A stretch of DNA of 64,000 bases, taken from contig NC_091247.1 in the NCBI RefSeq assembly GCF_042477335.2, positions 11,645,501-11,709,500 on the forward strand, given 5' to 3'. Below, in pieces: positions 1 to 10,457 of this stretch (position 1 is the first letter of the stretch; the number at the start of each line of letters is the position of its first letter). The stretch comes from Ovis canadensis. Its lineage: Eukaryota; Chordata; Mammalia; Artiodactyla; Bovidae. Below the pieces are notes generated by a model. The model saw only the letters and a list, made by a program, of their open reading frames with translations, was not told the origin of the DNA and searched no databases. The translations under genes were made by a program, and so were the position numbers.

Positions 1-1929
1 TCCACGTGGCTGTCTGAGAACATGACTGCTGGCCCTGCAGCAGCCATCTGAGACCTGAGGGGACAGGCCTGAAGGAAGTGACCCCCCCACCCAGAGTGCC
101 CGACCTGTTGCTGGATAATGCCACAAGACAAACATCCCCAAAACTCAGCAAGTGACACCGGGCTTTCTTGAGAGTGCTTGAGGTCACAGGTCAGCAGGTT
201 CACTGTGGTTCAGCTACTCCAGGCAGGGCTGGGCACCTCGCTGCAGGCTGTGGGTTGGGTTCCGGTCTGTTCCACACGTATTTATTCTGGGTCCAGGGCT
301 GAAGGGGCTGCAGTGAGTGGAAGAGAGCTCCTCTCTTGGGAGATCACGGGTGCTTGAAGACAGTCTAACTCACACAAGCACTTTTAGTGACTTGGCTCAC
401 ATTCCAAAGGCCAAAGAAAGCCCCACGGCCACGCCCAGCATGGCAGACTGGGATGCACACCCACCCCCCCACGGAGGGGGCGTGGCCAGTGAATACCTGC
501 TGAGGGACACACCCGACCCAGCACAGAGCTGTGGACCTGGGAGGAGCCCTGTCTACTGGCAGGGTTCTCTGTGAAACGGCACGTTCTGCCAGTGGGGTTG
601 GGGTTTCTGCTGCTTGCAGCTGAGGATGGCCAAAGGAAGCCAGGGGACAGGGAGAGGCTGCAGGGCCTCGACGGGAGAATTAATCTTCAGAAAACATGGA
701 TTCTGGAGTATGTAACAGGGCCTGAGCAAAAAGGAGCATTCCAGATTTGAAGCCCCCCTACTTCTACTCTCCTGGTGAGGTTGGTGCCACACCCAAGGGA
801 GAGAGCTGCTGTGTGGTTTGAACTGAAAAAGCAGTTTCTAACGAAGCTGCATCACTCTGGGGCTTAAGCATCTCTTCTGTAGGGCCTCCTGACTGAGCAT
901 AAAGCGATTTGTCACAGACCCAGGAGCTGCCTGGACCTCAGGCATGTGAGTCTTCAAAAGGGCTGAGGCTGGGCCGAGGCCGAGGCAGGGTCTGGGTGGA
1001 GCAGAGCCTGGTGCTGCAGACTGAATGTCTCAGGGGCCAGCCTAAGTGCCCGCGGGGCCAGAGAGGACCACGGCCCAGTGAGAGAGGCAGAGGAAACAGA
1101 GAGCAACACAACCTGGTCAGGTTGGTGGGCTCATGCAAGACTCCACTGGGGATAACCAGAATTATCTCATGGGGGTGGCAGGTGGGGGGTTTGAGGTAGA
1201 CTGGAGTTCTGGGGTGAGGAGGTGGGCTGGGGGACTGGGTATGTATCTGCAGGTGACTTTTTTGCATCCATAGGCTGGTGAGACCTGGCCAGCCTTAGAT
1301 CGTGGGCTGAGGTTCCCAAGCTCAGCACCTGTTCGACTGCATCTCCGAGTCTCCAGTGACCAGCCCCTGTCCAAACGATGATGAGGAACATTTGCTCAAT
1401 GGATGGGAAAATAGTACCAACAAGAAATATAAAGCAATAGCTGCTTCTGTCCACAAGATGTGGACCCAGGAGGCCCTCAGAGGCACCTGGAATGTTTGAT
1501 GTCCTATAGACACTGGGGTTTCCTGCCTCCCTTCTTCACCATCTGGTAGCCCCCACCTGATTTCAGGTAAAGGGGTTGGGTGGCAATGGCTGGTCTGCAA
1601 GGAGCCCAGCCAGGCTGGCCATGAGGCTCAGTTGACTGAAAAGATGATCAGAGCTTGTGGTTTCAATAGCTAAATGAGGACACCCTGGTGTGTGTTCCAA
1701 ATTAGTGATACGTATGTGGTGAGGGGGTGGTGTGTCTCACAGAGTGTGACCACAAGGCATCCAGGGACTGCACTGGCAGTGGGGGAGCATGATGATGGCA
1801 GGAGAGGAAGAAGGAGGAGGGGGTGGGCAGGTGAAGACCAGGGGAACTTCCGGGACTTTAGGGAACTTGAATGTGTCATGGTACCTTGACCAACAGGGCA
1901 CTCTGCCCACGTGATGGCATGTAGGATCT
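1..1929. other. No gene recognised; mostly unassigned DNA
   Basis: This stretch has moderate GC and short open frames on both strands (up to 109 codons), but none has a recognisable domain, a convincing splice context or a clear frame preference. I see no young interspersed repeat. Diverged old-repeat debris is possible around 1,280-1,440. Nothing here supports a gene call. Confidence 0.5.
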
Positions 1930-2020
1930 TGCAACTGCCTTGCTGGAAGGGGCTGTTGTCACCACTTCATAGATGAGGAAGCTGAGGTTCCAAGACCAGA
2001 AGTAGCTTGTGCTGGAATGA
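1930..2020 (+). repeat. MIR SINE fragment
   Basis: The MIR core is visible around 1,957-1,990, where a 'cacttcatagatgaggaagc' stretch precedes a 'ctgaggttcc' motif. The flanks are too diverged to place ends exactly. MIR is an ancient mammalian tRNA-derived SINE, long inactive. Confidence 0.6.
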
Positions 2021-2464
2021 AGACAATGGGGACCCACCAGAAGTTCAGATGACAGTGGCCAAAGGGATGGGCAACTCAAGCTTGATTCAAGTCAAAACTA
2101 ATTACCAAGAGGGTCCACCTGAGCAGGCAGGTGTGGTGAGCGTCCTTTGTGCTCCTCTAGCCCCCCACCTCCCTCCTTGGAGACCAGCCCCTCTCCCAGA
2201 GCAGAGTTCCACAGACCCTGTTAGTACCCCCATCTCTCTGCTCACCTCACCACAGCTGGCTGGACCAGGGCTGGATGCTGATTCAAGTGGAGCCCATCAG
2301 CTTCTCTCCTGTGACTTTGGTACTGAGATTCAGAAATGCTGGGCTGCCTTTTTGGCTGCTTATTTGAAACGAATCATAAAACTGGGTCAGGGGGCCACAT
2401 TTGGCTGCCTATTCATAAAATAGCAGAAAAATGACTGGATAGAGAAATTGAAACATGCTTATGG
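2021..2464. other. Unassigned DNA
   Basis: A plus-strand frame of 138 codons (2,007-2,423) runs through this segment. It starts inside the MIR and has no recognisable motif, so I treat it as chance. I see no repeat I can name. Confidence 0.4.
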
Positions 2465-2600
2465 GAGAGGCAAGAAAGATGAGAGAGGGAGAGACAGGCA
2501 TACAGAAGGAGGGACAGTGAGACAAGGAAAGGGACAGAGAAGAGAGAATGAGACAGAAAGACAGTGAGAGGAAGAGAAAGGCAGACAGAGATGTGTTTGT
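2465..2600 (+). repeat. Purine-rich (GA/GACA) low-complexity tract
   Basis: A strongly purine-biased run built from imperfect 'gagacag', 'gagaga' and 'gacaga' words. Its complement gives a Ser/Leu-rich open frame that is an artefact of composition. Confidence 0.75.
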
Positions 2601-2692
2601 GGAGGAAAAGATGAGAAGCCAAACATGTGGAAAACCAGAAGTGGTATGATGGAAGATGATGGGGGAGAGGGGTTTTCAAGATGGAATATCAG

Positions 2693-2995
2693 AGCTCCCC
2701 TGCTGGCTCAGAGTGGCGGAGAGTCTGCCTGCCAATGCAGAAGATAAGGGTTCGATCCCTGATTCAGGAAGATCCCATGCGGCATGAAGCAACTAAGCCC
2801 ATGCTCCACAGCTCTTGAGCCAGCACTCTAGAGCCCACACAGTGCACCTAGAACCCGGTTCCACAAGAAGAGGAGCCACCAAAACAAGACGCCTGTGCCC
2901 TGCAATGAAGAGTAGTCCCCACTCACTGCAACCAGAGAAAAGCCTGCTCAGCAATGAAGATCCAGCCAAAACCAAATAAATTCATTAAATTAAAA
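2693..2995 (+). mobile_element. CHR-type SINE (CHR-1 like)
   Basis: The order of parts is a tRNA-derived head with a B-box-like 'gggttcgatccctg' at about 2,748-2,761, then the CHR body ('gcaactaagcccatgc'), then an A/T-rich tail. Flanking copies 'agatggaatatcag' (2,679-2,692) and 'agatggaacattag' (2,996-3,009) match at 12 of 14 bases and are read as the target-site duplication. The family is cetartiodactyl-specific. The divergence suggests an older insertion. Confidence 0.85.
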
Positions 2996-3149
2996 AGATG
3001 GAACATTAGCTTTGAATGCTACCGAGAGGATGAAGGATGCAACCACAGGGCCAGAGGTGGGGCAGGGGGTAGGTAATGAGGTCCTTGGAGACCTTGATTT
3101 TGCAAGAGCAAAATCCCCTAGGAGTCTTGTCAAACTTTGAATTCTGATT

Positions 3150-3410
3150 CTTCAGGTTCAAAGTAGTACCTGAGATTCCACATTTCTAACAAGCTCCCAG
3201 GGGATGCTGATGCTGCTGGTCCATGGACCACACTTTGAGTAGCAAGACCCTAGGGCAGTAGTTTTCACATTTGGCTGCATAGTAGCAACACCTGGGGAGC
3301 TTGACCAGCATGGAGCACCCCTGGGACTAATAAAATCATAATCTCCAGGGATAAGGTCAAGGCACTGGGATGTTTTAAAGTTCCACAGGTGATTCGAATG
3401 TGTAGCTGGG
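3150..3410. mobile_element. hAT non-autonomous DNA transposon remnants (MER5-like), two adjacent pieces
   Basis: The first piece (about 3,150-3,250) ends in a 'gaccacactttgagtagcaa' stretch. The second (about 3,257-3,400) runs from a 'gcagtagttttcacatttgg' end to 'ccacaggtgattcgaatgtg', the partly palindromic layout of MER5-type elements. These carry no coding sequence and are old eutherian insertions. Confidence 0.6.
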
Positions 3411-3484
3411 GTCAAGGACGGTTACCAAGAAGTTCAGAGCAAAAGCCAATGGTTGTAGATAGCTCTTCCTGTTGAATTCTTACC

Positions 3485-3610
3485 TGTACATTATTATTAT
3501 ATTTATATTATGTATATTTATTATTAGCATTATCATTATTTAATACTATCATTCTTAGTTACTATTTATTGCAATGTATTGTTTCTCATCATTATTGTTG
3601 TTATTTTTAA
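3485..3610 (+). repeat. AT-rich (TTA)n-like low-complexity tract
   Basis: Imperfect 'tta/att' triplets dominate, for example 'attattattatatttatatt' near 3,491. I see no coding or element structure. Confidence 0.65.
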
Positions 3611-3800
3611 AATAGGAAATGCTAATGTTTATTGAAGGATTGCCCTGTACCACACTGTGCTATATGGTTTGCCCATGTTACCACAAATGAAGAGGTTCAG
3701 AGGTTAAGAATCTTTCCCATGATGACGCAGCTAATACATGGTGGAGACAATTTGCAATCTCAGATCTCTCTGAATCCAAGTTTTTATCCATTATTCCATA
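3610..3800 (+). repeat. MIR SINE
   Basis: The segment follows the MIR layout. 'aatgtttattgaaggattgc' is followed by the region normally reading 'gaggttcagaggttaag' and then 'gacgcagctaatacatgg'. It is diverged and inactive. Confidence 0.6.
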
Positions 3801-3835
3801 AATCTATGTTTCTCAAATGTTCTTCATGATAAAGA

Positions 3836-3985
3836 TGATCTGAGACACATTAAAATACATATTCCTAGGACCTTCTGCCAGAGAATTTGATTTGGTAGCT
3901 CTGAATTGGGACTCAGGTCTCTCTATTTTGATCCCAAGGAGATTTTTATTGCAAGGCAAACTTGAGAAACACTGCTATAATCACT
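3836..3985. mobile_element. Probable hAT/MER-type non-autonomous DNA transposon remnant
   Basis: The right end 'cttgagaaacactgct' and the internal 'agagaatttgatttggtagc' resemble MER5-related elements. The left end is unclear, so the family is uncertain. Confidence 0.4.
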
Positions 3986-4029
3986 AGTGATAGCATCGTG
4001 GCATATTATTTTATTGTTGATAATTATTC

Positions 4030-4408
4030 ATTCCTTTCCTGTAGGAAGATTATAAACCCTGCCCTTGCCCTGCCTCCTGGTAAGTGGGTAGTGTTCTCAG
4101 CACAAGGGCCACGCTCAAAGGAGTGAATTTCTCTGACCATTGGAAAGTGACGTGACACCCAAATGTGTAGCACAAGCCTTGAACACAGCTACATAGTTCA
4201 GCTTGCTCTCTTGCCCTTTGCCCTCTGCCATGAGAATGACATATCCCAGGGAGGGGCTGATCCTCCTGCCTGGGTTGCAGAACAAGAAGACACAAGGGGC
4301 AGGGCTAACCTTCAATCCTTCTTTTGAGAGATAAAGATTTGTTGTTGAAAGCCTTTGAGATTGGAGAGGGGGTTGTTTGTTACTCAGCACAGCTGACTAA
4401 TACAATAT
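4030..4408 (+). mobile_element. Probable ancient MLT/MaLR-type LTR fragment
   Basis: The 3' portion (about 4,335-4,408), with 'gttgttgaaagcctttgaga' and the end 'cagctgactaatacaa', resembles the terminal part of MLT-type LTRs. Only LTR sequence is seen, with no retroviral coding region. Family naming is tentative. Confidence 0.4.
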
Positions 4409-4409
4409 T

Positions 4410-4630
4410 TATTTATAATGTTACATAATAGTGACATTTATTGAGTACATTTTTCTGTGTGAAGCACTATATATATATGATCTCTATTCCAGTCAAAAAT
4501 AAACTGCAAGCTTAGGAATTATTATCTCCTTTTCAAATATGAGGAAACTGAAGCTCAAAGAGGTAAGGTGACTGCCTAAAGTCAGAATGCCAGTAGCTTC
4601 GCCACTGTCTGATTCCAAACTCTTCTCCCC
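4410..4630 (+). repeat. MIR SINE, near complete
   Basis: It begins with 'tgacatttattgagtacatt', passes through the central 'attatctccttttcaaatat' and 'gaggaaactgaagctcaaag' motifs, and ends in the 'gtcagaatgccagtag' region. The order matches the MIR plus strand over about 200 bp. Confidence 0.75.
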
Positions 4631-4734
4631 ACAACTGAACTTTCTTGCCCCTTCCCATCCTCTCTCTTTCACACCTCTCCCCTCAGCTTTCTGCCAGCAT
4701 TGGTTCCAAGTGCAACCTGTTGGTAGAAGCAGAC

Positions 4735-5110
4735 ATATGCAATACCTAATTCACTTTAATTAAAATATATTTTAGTGGATTTTTTTTCTTGGGACATAAC
4801 TCATTTTGATGGGAACCCATTGGATTTTAATGGGAAACCTATTAGAGGAACATATTGTGATCCTTAATGAAGCTGGGCTGTGTGGAGAAGCACCTACAGG
4901 TAATTAGAAGCCCTCCAGGCCTTTGGGGAATAAGGTGAAATGAACTTCGGTTTGTTTAAGACAATTAGTGCAGACAATGATCTGGGAACGAATTAAATGG
5001 TCCTTGATTAGGAGCAGCTGTGCAGGTGGCGTCTTCAGGAAAATGGGACATGCAAGTGGGGCTTTTAAGAAAGAGTGATTATTAGTGCTTATCTGTTTAT
5101 ATTGGCAGCC
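4735..5110. promoter_or_regulatory. Candidate conserved non-coding element or enhancer
   Basis: This block has no recognisable repeat and is dense in homeodomain-type words: TTTAATTAAA at 4,755-4,764, TAATTA at 4,901-4,906, and several ATTAG/AATTA words around 4,960-5,010. E-boxes follow at 5,015-5,020 (CAGCTG) and 5,023-5,028 (CAGGTG). That composition is typical of deeply conserved developmental enhancers. Conservation itself cannot be seen from one sequence, so the call is inference. Confidence 0.3.
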
Positions 5111-5388
5111 AGCACTTCCGCCAGGCTGTCGGTTTGATCAAGTGGCTCCCTCTCCCACCTGCCTTTCCAGCTGCCCTCCCTCACTGATATACGCTCCTGC
5201 AGGATCTGCCAGGTGCCTGCCTCCAGTGGCAGAGGAGTGTGTCCACACTGGCAGCGCTGGGAGCCTCTACACTCCCACCGGGAGATGCTTCCATACCGAT
5301 GGGCACTTTTGCCCAGATTGGATTGGGAACCTCTGTGTTCTCAATAATCACTATTTCTATGCTAGTTAGAATGAGTACTGCTACGCTT
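5085..5388 (+). repeat. Degenerate 24-bp minisatellite, left block
   Basis: A cysteine/histidine octapeptide rhythm in the open frame 5,085-5,369 (CVHTGSAG, SLYTPTGR, CFHTDGHF, CPDWIGNL and similar) shows a period of about 24 bp. The underlying unit resembles 'gtgcttctacactggcag'. Copies are heavily diverged. The frame is probably open by chance of the period, so I do not call it a gene. A related block lies at 6,745-7,124. Confidence 0.45.
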
Positions 5389-5395
5389 ACATGCA

Positions 5396-5610
5396 GCCTT
5401 CTCAGGTAGCGTTAATGGTAAAGAGCCGGCCTGCCAATGCAGGAGACAGGAGAGACATGGGTTGGATCCCTGGGTTGGGAAGATTCCCTGAGGGAGGGCA
5501 GGGCCACCCACCCCAGTATTCTTGCCTGGAGAATCCCATGGACAGAGGAGCCTGGCAGGCTACAGTCCATAGGGTTGCAAAGAGTTGGACACGACTAAAG
5601 TGACTCAGCA
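5396..5610 (+). mobile_element. Bov-tA SINE
   Basis: It has a tRNA-like head ('cctgccaatgcaggagacag' region), a BovB-derived body ('tattcttgcctggagaatcc') and a tail reading 'gttggacacgactaaagtg'. A short flanking repeat, 'acatgca', lies at 5,389-5,395 and 5,611-5,617. It inserted at the right edge of the left minisatellite block. Confidence 0.85.
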
Positions 5611-5659
5611 ACATGCATGCTTAATTTTATATCTGAAGCTCTAAGAACCACTGGACTCT

Positions 5660-6262
5660 TAAACGGAGGATTTGACACTGATGAACCTGTCTGCAGGAAT
5701 AGAGACTCAGACAAAGAGAGTGGACTTGTGGACACAGAGTGGAAGAGGAGAGGGTGGGATGAAGTGAGAGAACAGCATTGACATATATGCGCTGCTGCTG
5801 CTGCTGCTAAGTCACTTCAGTCGTGTCTGACTCTGTGTGACCCCATAGACGGCAGCCCACCAGGCTCCCCCGTCCCTGGGATTCTCCAGACAAGAACACT
5901 GGAGTGGGTTGCCACTGCCTTCTCCAATACATGAACGTGAAAAGGGAAAGTGAAGTCGCTTAGTCGTAGCCAACTCTTAGTGACCTCATGGACTGCAGCC
6001 CACCAGGCTCCTCCGTCCATGGGATTTTCCAGGCATGAGTACTGCAGTGGGGTGCCATCACCTTCTCCGCATATATGCGCGATCATGTGTAAAACCGACA
6101 GCTAGCGGGAAGCTGCTGCATAGCACAGGAAGCTCAGTTTGTTGCTCTGTGATGACCTAGAGGACTGGGATGGCAGGGAGGCTTGAGAGAAAAGGGATAT
6201 TGTGTACAGATAGCTGATTCACACTGTTGTACAGCAGCAACTAACCCAACATTGTAAAGGAA
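5660..6262 (+). mobile_element. L1 3' end (artiodactyl L1), interrupted by a Bov-A2
   Basis: The typical L1 3' UTR order is present: 'gatgaacctgtctgcaggaa', a 'ggagagggtgggatgaagtg' stretch, then 'gctagcgggaagctgctgca' and 'agcaactaacccaacattgt'. The element resumes for a few bases after the Bov-tA, with 'ctacactccaattttg' at about 6,498. It is 5'-truncated and has no open ORF2 frame. Two SINEs inserted later. Confidence 0.75.
5793..6069 (-). mobile_element. Bov-A2 SINE (dimer)
   Basis: Two Bov-A monomers lie in tandem on the minus strand, each with 'cccaccaggctcc' and 'gattctccag'-type motifs, next to a (CTG)n stretch at about 5,790-5,807. A perfect 11-bp flanking duplication, 'catatatgcgc' (5,782-5,792 and 6,070-6,080), proves insertion into the L1 3' UTR. 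Confidence 0.9.
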
Positions 6263-6263
6263 C

Positions 6264-6493
6264 TGTGTGCGTGTGCGCCAAGTTGCTTCAGTCATGTCCA
6301 ACTCTTTGCAATCCGATGGACTGTAGCCCACCAGGCTCCTCTGTCCATGAGATTCTCCAGGTGAGAATACTGGAGTGGGTTGCCATGCCCTCTTCCAGGG
6401 GATCTTCCCAGCCCAGGGATCCAACCCATGTCTCTTATGTCTCCTGGCACTGGCAGGCCAGTTCTTTACCACTAGCGCCACCTGTGAAGTCCA
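6264..6493 (-). mobile_element. Bov-tA SINE
   Basis: On the minus strand, the tail-proximal 'ttgcttcagtcatgtccaac', the body 'ggagtgggttgccatgccct' and the tRNA-like head 'ttctttaccactagcgccac' appear in order. It splits the last bases of the L1 3' end. Flanks 'aaggaact' and 'aaggcaact' are a probable imperfect target duplication. Confidence 0.85.
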
Positions 6494-6744
6494 AGGCAAC
6501 TACACTCCAATTTTGCAAATGATAGTAAAAAATAAAGAAAAGGCATCATCCCTGGGTCTAGAATGGGCTCATCCCTGCTGGAACACTGGACTAAGTCACA
6601 TTGGGAGGAATAATAAATAGTGCACTGACTGTGCCAGGAACTTCCACATTGTAGAAATGAGCATGTTTCTCGTTTGCCTTGAATGAGAGCTTCTGCACAT
6701 GCAGGAAAGAATGAGAAGGCTGCCTGGAAGAAGAGACATCTAAA

Positions 6745-7124
6745 TTGAGTCCTGGCAGGAGTCAGCAAGAAGGCGCTTCTGTATTGGCGAGGATAGCGTG
6801 CACAGCTGTGGATGTTTCTACCCTGATCAGAACAGAAGCATCTGAAGTGGTTGAACTGGGAATGATTCTCATGAGAGAAAGAACGGGTGAGTCTGTACTA
6901 GAGGGGAAGGGTGCGTCTCACAAGCAGAGAGGTGTGCTTCTACACTGATATGAATAGGAATCCTTAGGTTTGGTAGAATCGATGGACATGTCTGTACTAG
7001 CAAAGATGGGCACTTCTAGACTGGCAGGGGTACACTCCTAGAAAAGAAAAAACTTTTGCACTGAGGGGGAAGGGAATGTCTTCATTGGTGAGAATGAATG
7101 CTTCTTCATTGGTAAGAACGAAAT
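6745..7124 (+). repeat. Degenerate 24-bp minisatellite, right block
   Basis: Variants of a 22-25 bp unit follow one another, for example 'gtgcttctacactgatatga' (6,934), 'atgtctgtactagcaaag' (6,988), 'gcacttctagactggcag' (7,010) and 'gaatgcttcttcattggtaa' (7,096). They resemble the block at 5,085-5,388, so the L1 and three SINEs between them probably split one older array. Confidence 0.45.
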
Positions 7125-7150
7125 GTTAGGAAATGCTGACATTTCCTAAC
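7125..7150. repeat. Perfect 11-bp inverted repeat with 4-nt loop
   Basis: The arm 'gttaggaaatg' (7,125-7,135) is exactly reverse-complemented by 'catttcctaac' (7,140-7,150) around 'ctga'. It lies directly at the end of the minisatellite. It could form a hairpin; no function is implied. Confidence 0.85.
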
Positions 7151-8399
7151 TCTTGACCAGTAAAAGCTGAGTGATTCCACTGACTTCCTCAGTTCCAGAC
7201 CATTTCCTGAGCTTACAGTGTCTCAGTTCACAGCACAGAGCTACTCTGCCCAGGGATGGAGGAGGTGACCACACTGTGGATGGCACAGGACAGGAGAGAA
7301 AGCAGGACCGCGAGGTGTCTGCCTGCCCAGGTGTGAACTAAGCCCAGGAAGAGCCCCCATCCTGGGAGACACTCAGAGTACATTCCAAGCAAACTTACTG
7401 ATATTCAGTGTGAGTAAGATGGGAGAGAGTGGCAGCCAGGACCCCCCACCAACACTGAGCGGCCCCAAGCCCCTTCCCCAGTCCCCTCACAGCTCTAACT
7501 TCTGGCAGGGCCTGTGGTGAGATCCCCCATGCAACCCTGACACGGGGCTGTAGCTAAAACATTGGTCTGGCAGTTTTCCCTCTTTAAGTTGAAGTGTGAT
7601 GTTGGCAGGCAGTGAGCTGTGGTGGCAGGCTGCCAGAGGGAGCATGTGTTGGAAATCCTTGTTCCACGTTGCAGCAATCTGGGGCTCCCCCACCCACAAA
7701 CTGCTCCAGAGCCAGCCAGCCGTGGGGGCCAGAGCCTCCCACTGATGCAGACCAGCCACCGACATTAGGGGATGGTGAGGCAGAAAGGCTTAGAGAAGCC
7801 AAGGAGAAAGATGTAAATAGAATCAGAACTGGAGTCAGAGAAAAGCAAAGAGACAGGACCATTGCCAGAGACAGAGACACAAAGAGAGACAGAGAGACCC
7901 CAGGACCAAGAGTTCCAAGGAAGACGGAGAAGCTGGAACTTAAGAAAAGAAGCATGAGAGACTGGATTAAAGTGACAGCCTGGGCCCAGTCCTAGCTCCT
8001 CAAATCTGTAGTCATAACAGAAAAAAATATATGTGTTAATGTAAATGTATTCTATTGTGACAGTTGTATAAATCAAGAAAGAAAGTCCTCAGTGGACCAG
8101 AAACTTTGTGGAATTCCTGAAAGATGGAAAGTAGGTAGGCTTGGATGGACAGAGGAGCCCATATCCCAAAATACATAAGGAGAGCGTCACTGTGCAAGGA
8201 CTCAGGGTGGCTCCAGGAATGCTCCCAGCTCGGGGTCAACAGGATCAGGGGGCACCTAGAGAGCACGGGGGCCCTGGGGCAATCATGAGACTGGGCAGTC
8301 GAGAAGCTGCATTTAGAGCAGCCAGGCTGACCCATCTCTGCCCAGCTGCCCTCCACCACTCCCCTTGTGCTGAGGAGCTGATGTCAAGGGAATCTACCC
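7151..8399. other. Unassigned DNA with a purine-rich patch
   Basis: A GACA/GAGA-rich patch lies at about 7,840-7,930. The overlapping opposite frames at 7,584-7,995 (123 and 127 codons) are compositional shadows of this patch. No domain, young repeat or splice-supported exon is evident. Confidence 0.45.
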
Positions 8400-8900
8400 A
8401 CAAACCAGCATAGGGAGTGAACATGTTTGGGTCTGAGAGTGAAGAATGTGCTCTGAGGAATCCAGTGATACCCAACTTCTATCACACACCATTGGCAGAA
8501 CTCCTTCACAAGGATGATCAGAGGCAAGACCTTGTGGTTGAAATCATCCTTCAGAAACAGGCAAAAAAGGGATTCTGAAAGCAAAGGTGAGCAGAAAACC
8601 AAGAACACCCAAGCATTTGAGGAAAATCAACACTGTGCAAGAGAGACATAAAACTTGACAAAGAGAAGACATAAGACTAAAGCGAATATAACGTAAGAGA
8701 GACAGCACACAAAAAAGAAGTCTTTAAAGTAGTGTGATTACCATCCCTAGGGAGATTGGAGAAGATAACATATCCATAAATTGAGAACAGGCTGTTACTA
8801 AAATGAGTCACTAAGAGATCTTGAAATTTTAAAATAATTGTTCAAATTTAAAACTCAGTAGGTTGGCTGAATAGTAGAATGAATATAGCCAAAGAGAAAC
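8400..8900 (+). mobile_element. Old L1/HAL1-like LINE debris
   Basis: A-rich plus-strand sequence with 'aactcagtaggttggctgaa' at about 8,850 resembles the ORF1-like part of old L1/HAL1 elements. Divergence is high and the ends are unclear. Confidence 0.4.
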
Positions 8901-8914
8901 TGGAATAAATGTAA

Positions 8915-9300
8915 AGATATGCAGCTCCCATGCCACTTCTAGGTATATGCTCAGAGAAACTCTTCTGTTTGTGTGTAAGGAAACATGTATAAGAGTGTTC
9001 ATTGCAAAACTGTTTGTAATAACAAAAAATTGGAAACAGCCTATAATCCAACAGATTGGATAAACACATTGTGGTTTGGTCACATTATAGAATCCTATAC
9101 AACAGACAAAATGAATCATCTAGAGCTACACGTATCCAAAGGGATAAATTTCAAAAATATAATGCTGAGTGAAACAAAAAAGGCTATGCAGAATGATAAA
9201 TTGGTATAATGCCTACTATATATAGTTAAAGCATGAAAATAATAGATATACTTTTGATGCACTCACTATAACATGGATGATTATACTCCAATAAAATTTA
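8915..9300 (+). mobile_element. Old L1 (L1M-type) 3' region, fragment 1
   Basis: The order of motifs is that of the L1 3' region: 'cttctaggtatatgctcaga', 'gtgttcattgcaaaactg', 'ttggaaacagcctataatcc', then 'ataatgctgagtgaaacaaa'. Many stops break any frame. Confidence 0.7.
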
Positions 9301-9330
9301 CATGAAAAACATATATAAAAAGTACATATT

Positions 9331-10165
9331 CAAAATATATAAAGAACTCTTGTGATGTGATAAACAACACAGAACAAATGGGCAAAAGATCTGAACAGAA
9401 ATTCCATGAAAGCATATATATGAACAGAAATAGTTACACGAAAAAACGCTCAGCTTCACTAGTCATTAGAGAAATACAAATTAAAATAATTATGAGGTAC
9501 CATTACATACTAAAGTTAAAAAGACTGGCAATACCAAGTGTTGGCAAGGATATAGAGCAACTGGAATTCTCATAGATTTCTGGCAGGAGTGCAAAATGGC
9601 AGAGTCATTTCGGAGAACAGTACGTTAGAGTTAAAGTTAAACACACACAACGCATAACACAGCAATTCAACTTCCAGTTATTTACTCGAAAGAAATTAAA
9701 GCATATGTCCACACAAAGATCTATACATAAATGTTCATAGTTTTATTACACAGAAGAGACTCAGACTTGAAGTAATCTAAATGTTTATCAACTGGGGAAC
9801 AGATAAATGAATTATTGTATAGCCACACTTGGAAATACTATCCAGCTATAAAAAGTACTAAAACATGAAGTAATGCATGCAAAAACATGACTGAGCCTCA
9901 AAAATATTATAAGTAAAAGAGACCAAACTTAAAAGACCATACACTATACAATGACATTTATTTGAAATTATTGAAAAGGCAAAGCTATGATGACAAAAAG
10001 CAATTGTCTAGGGCCAGGGTCAGAGCAGAGGATCAACTGCAAAGGGGCACAATGATACCCTTCTGAGTGATGGAGTTATTTTATATATTGATTGCGATGT
10101 GGTTACACAATTTTACGCAAATGCTAAAATTTATGAAATAGCACCCTTAAATGAATTATGTAGTA
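9331..10165 (+). mobile_element. Old L1 (L1M-type) 3' region, fragment 2
   Basis: It includes 'gaacaaatgggcaaaagatc', 'agtcattagagaaatacaaa', 'gttggcaaggatatagagca' and 'gatgtggttacacaatttta', the usual order of an L1 ORF2 end and 3' UTR. It overlaps in L1 coordinates with the fragment at 8,915-9,300, so these are two separate L1 copies in the same orientation. Confidence 0.75.
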
Positions 10166-10457
10166 TAGAAACACTTCTGTACAAGGTAGTTTTGAGGTTA
10201 TAAAGACCAAATTTGATATAATTGTTATCCCTGAAGTAAGAAGGAAAGGAATGGAATTGGTAAGAGAATAAAAAGAGCTTCAATTATATTGGTAATGTTT
10301 TATTTCTTAAAAATAAAAATATGAAGAAAATAAGGAAAATGGTAATAGTTGACAAAACTGGGTGATGTGTGCCAGTATGTTTTTGTATTATTAATTATTT
10401 ATACTTTGGTATATCATTGAAATATTTCAAAATTTATTTTGAAAGAACAAATTAGTG

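Noticed and set aside
5085-5369. 94-codon Cys/His repeat frame as a zinc-binding protein
   Set aside because: The regular residues arise from a 24-bp DNA period in register with the codon size; spacing does not fit a zinc finger and the second block has stops.
5396-5470. tRNA gene suggested by A/B-box-like sequence
   Set aside because: The tRNA-like part is the head of a Bov-tA SINE; no complete cloverleaf with acceptor stem is present. The same applies to the other SINE heads.
7584-7995. Overlapping 123- and 127-codon frames on opposite strands
   Set aside because: They mirror a GACA/GAGA-rich patch that lacks stops on both strands; the Ser/Leu- and Arg/Asp-rich peptides reflect composition.
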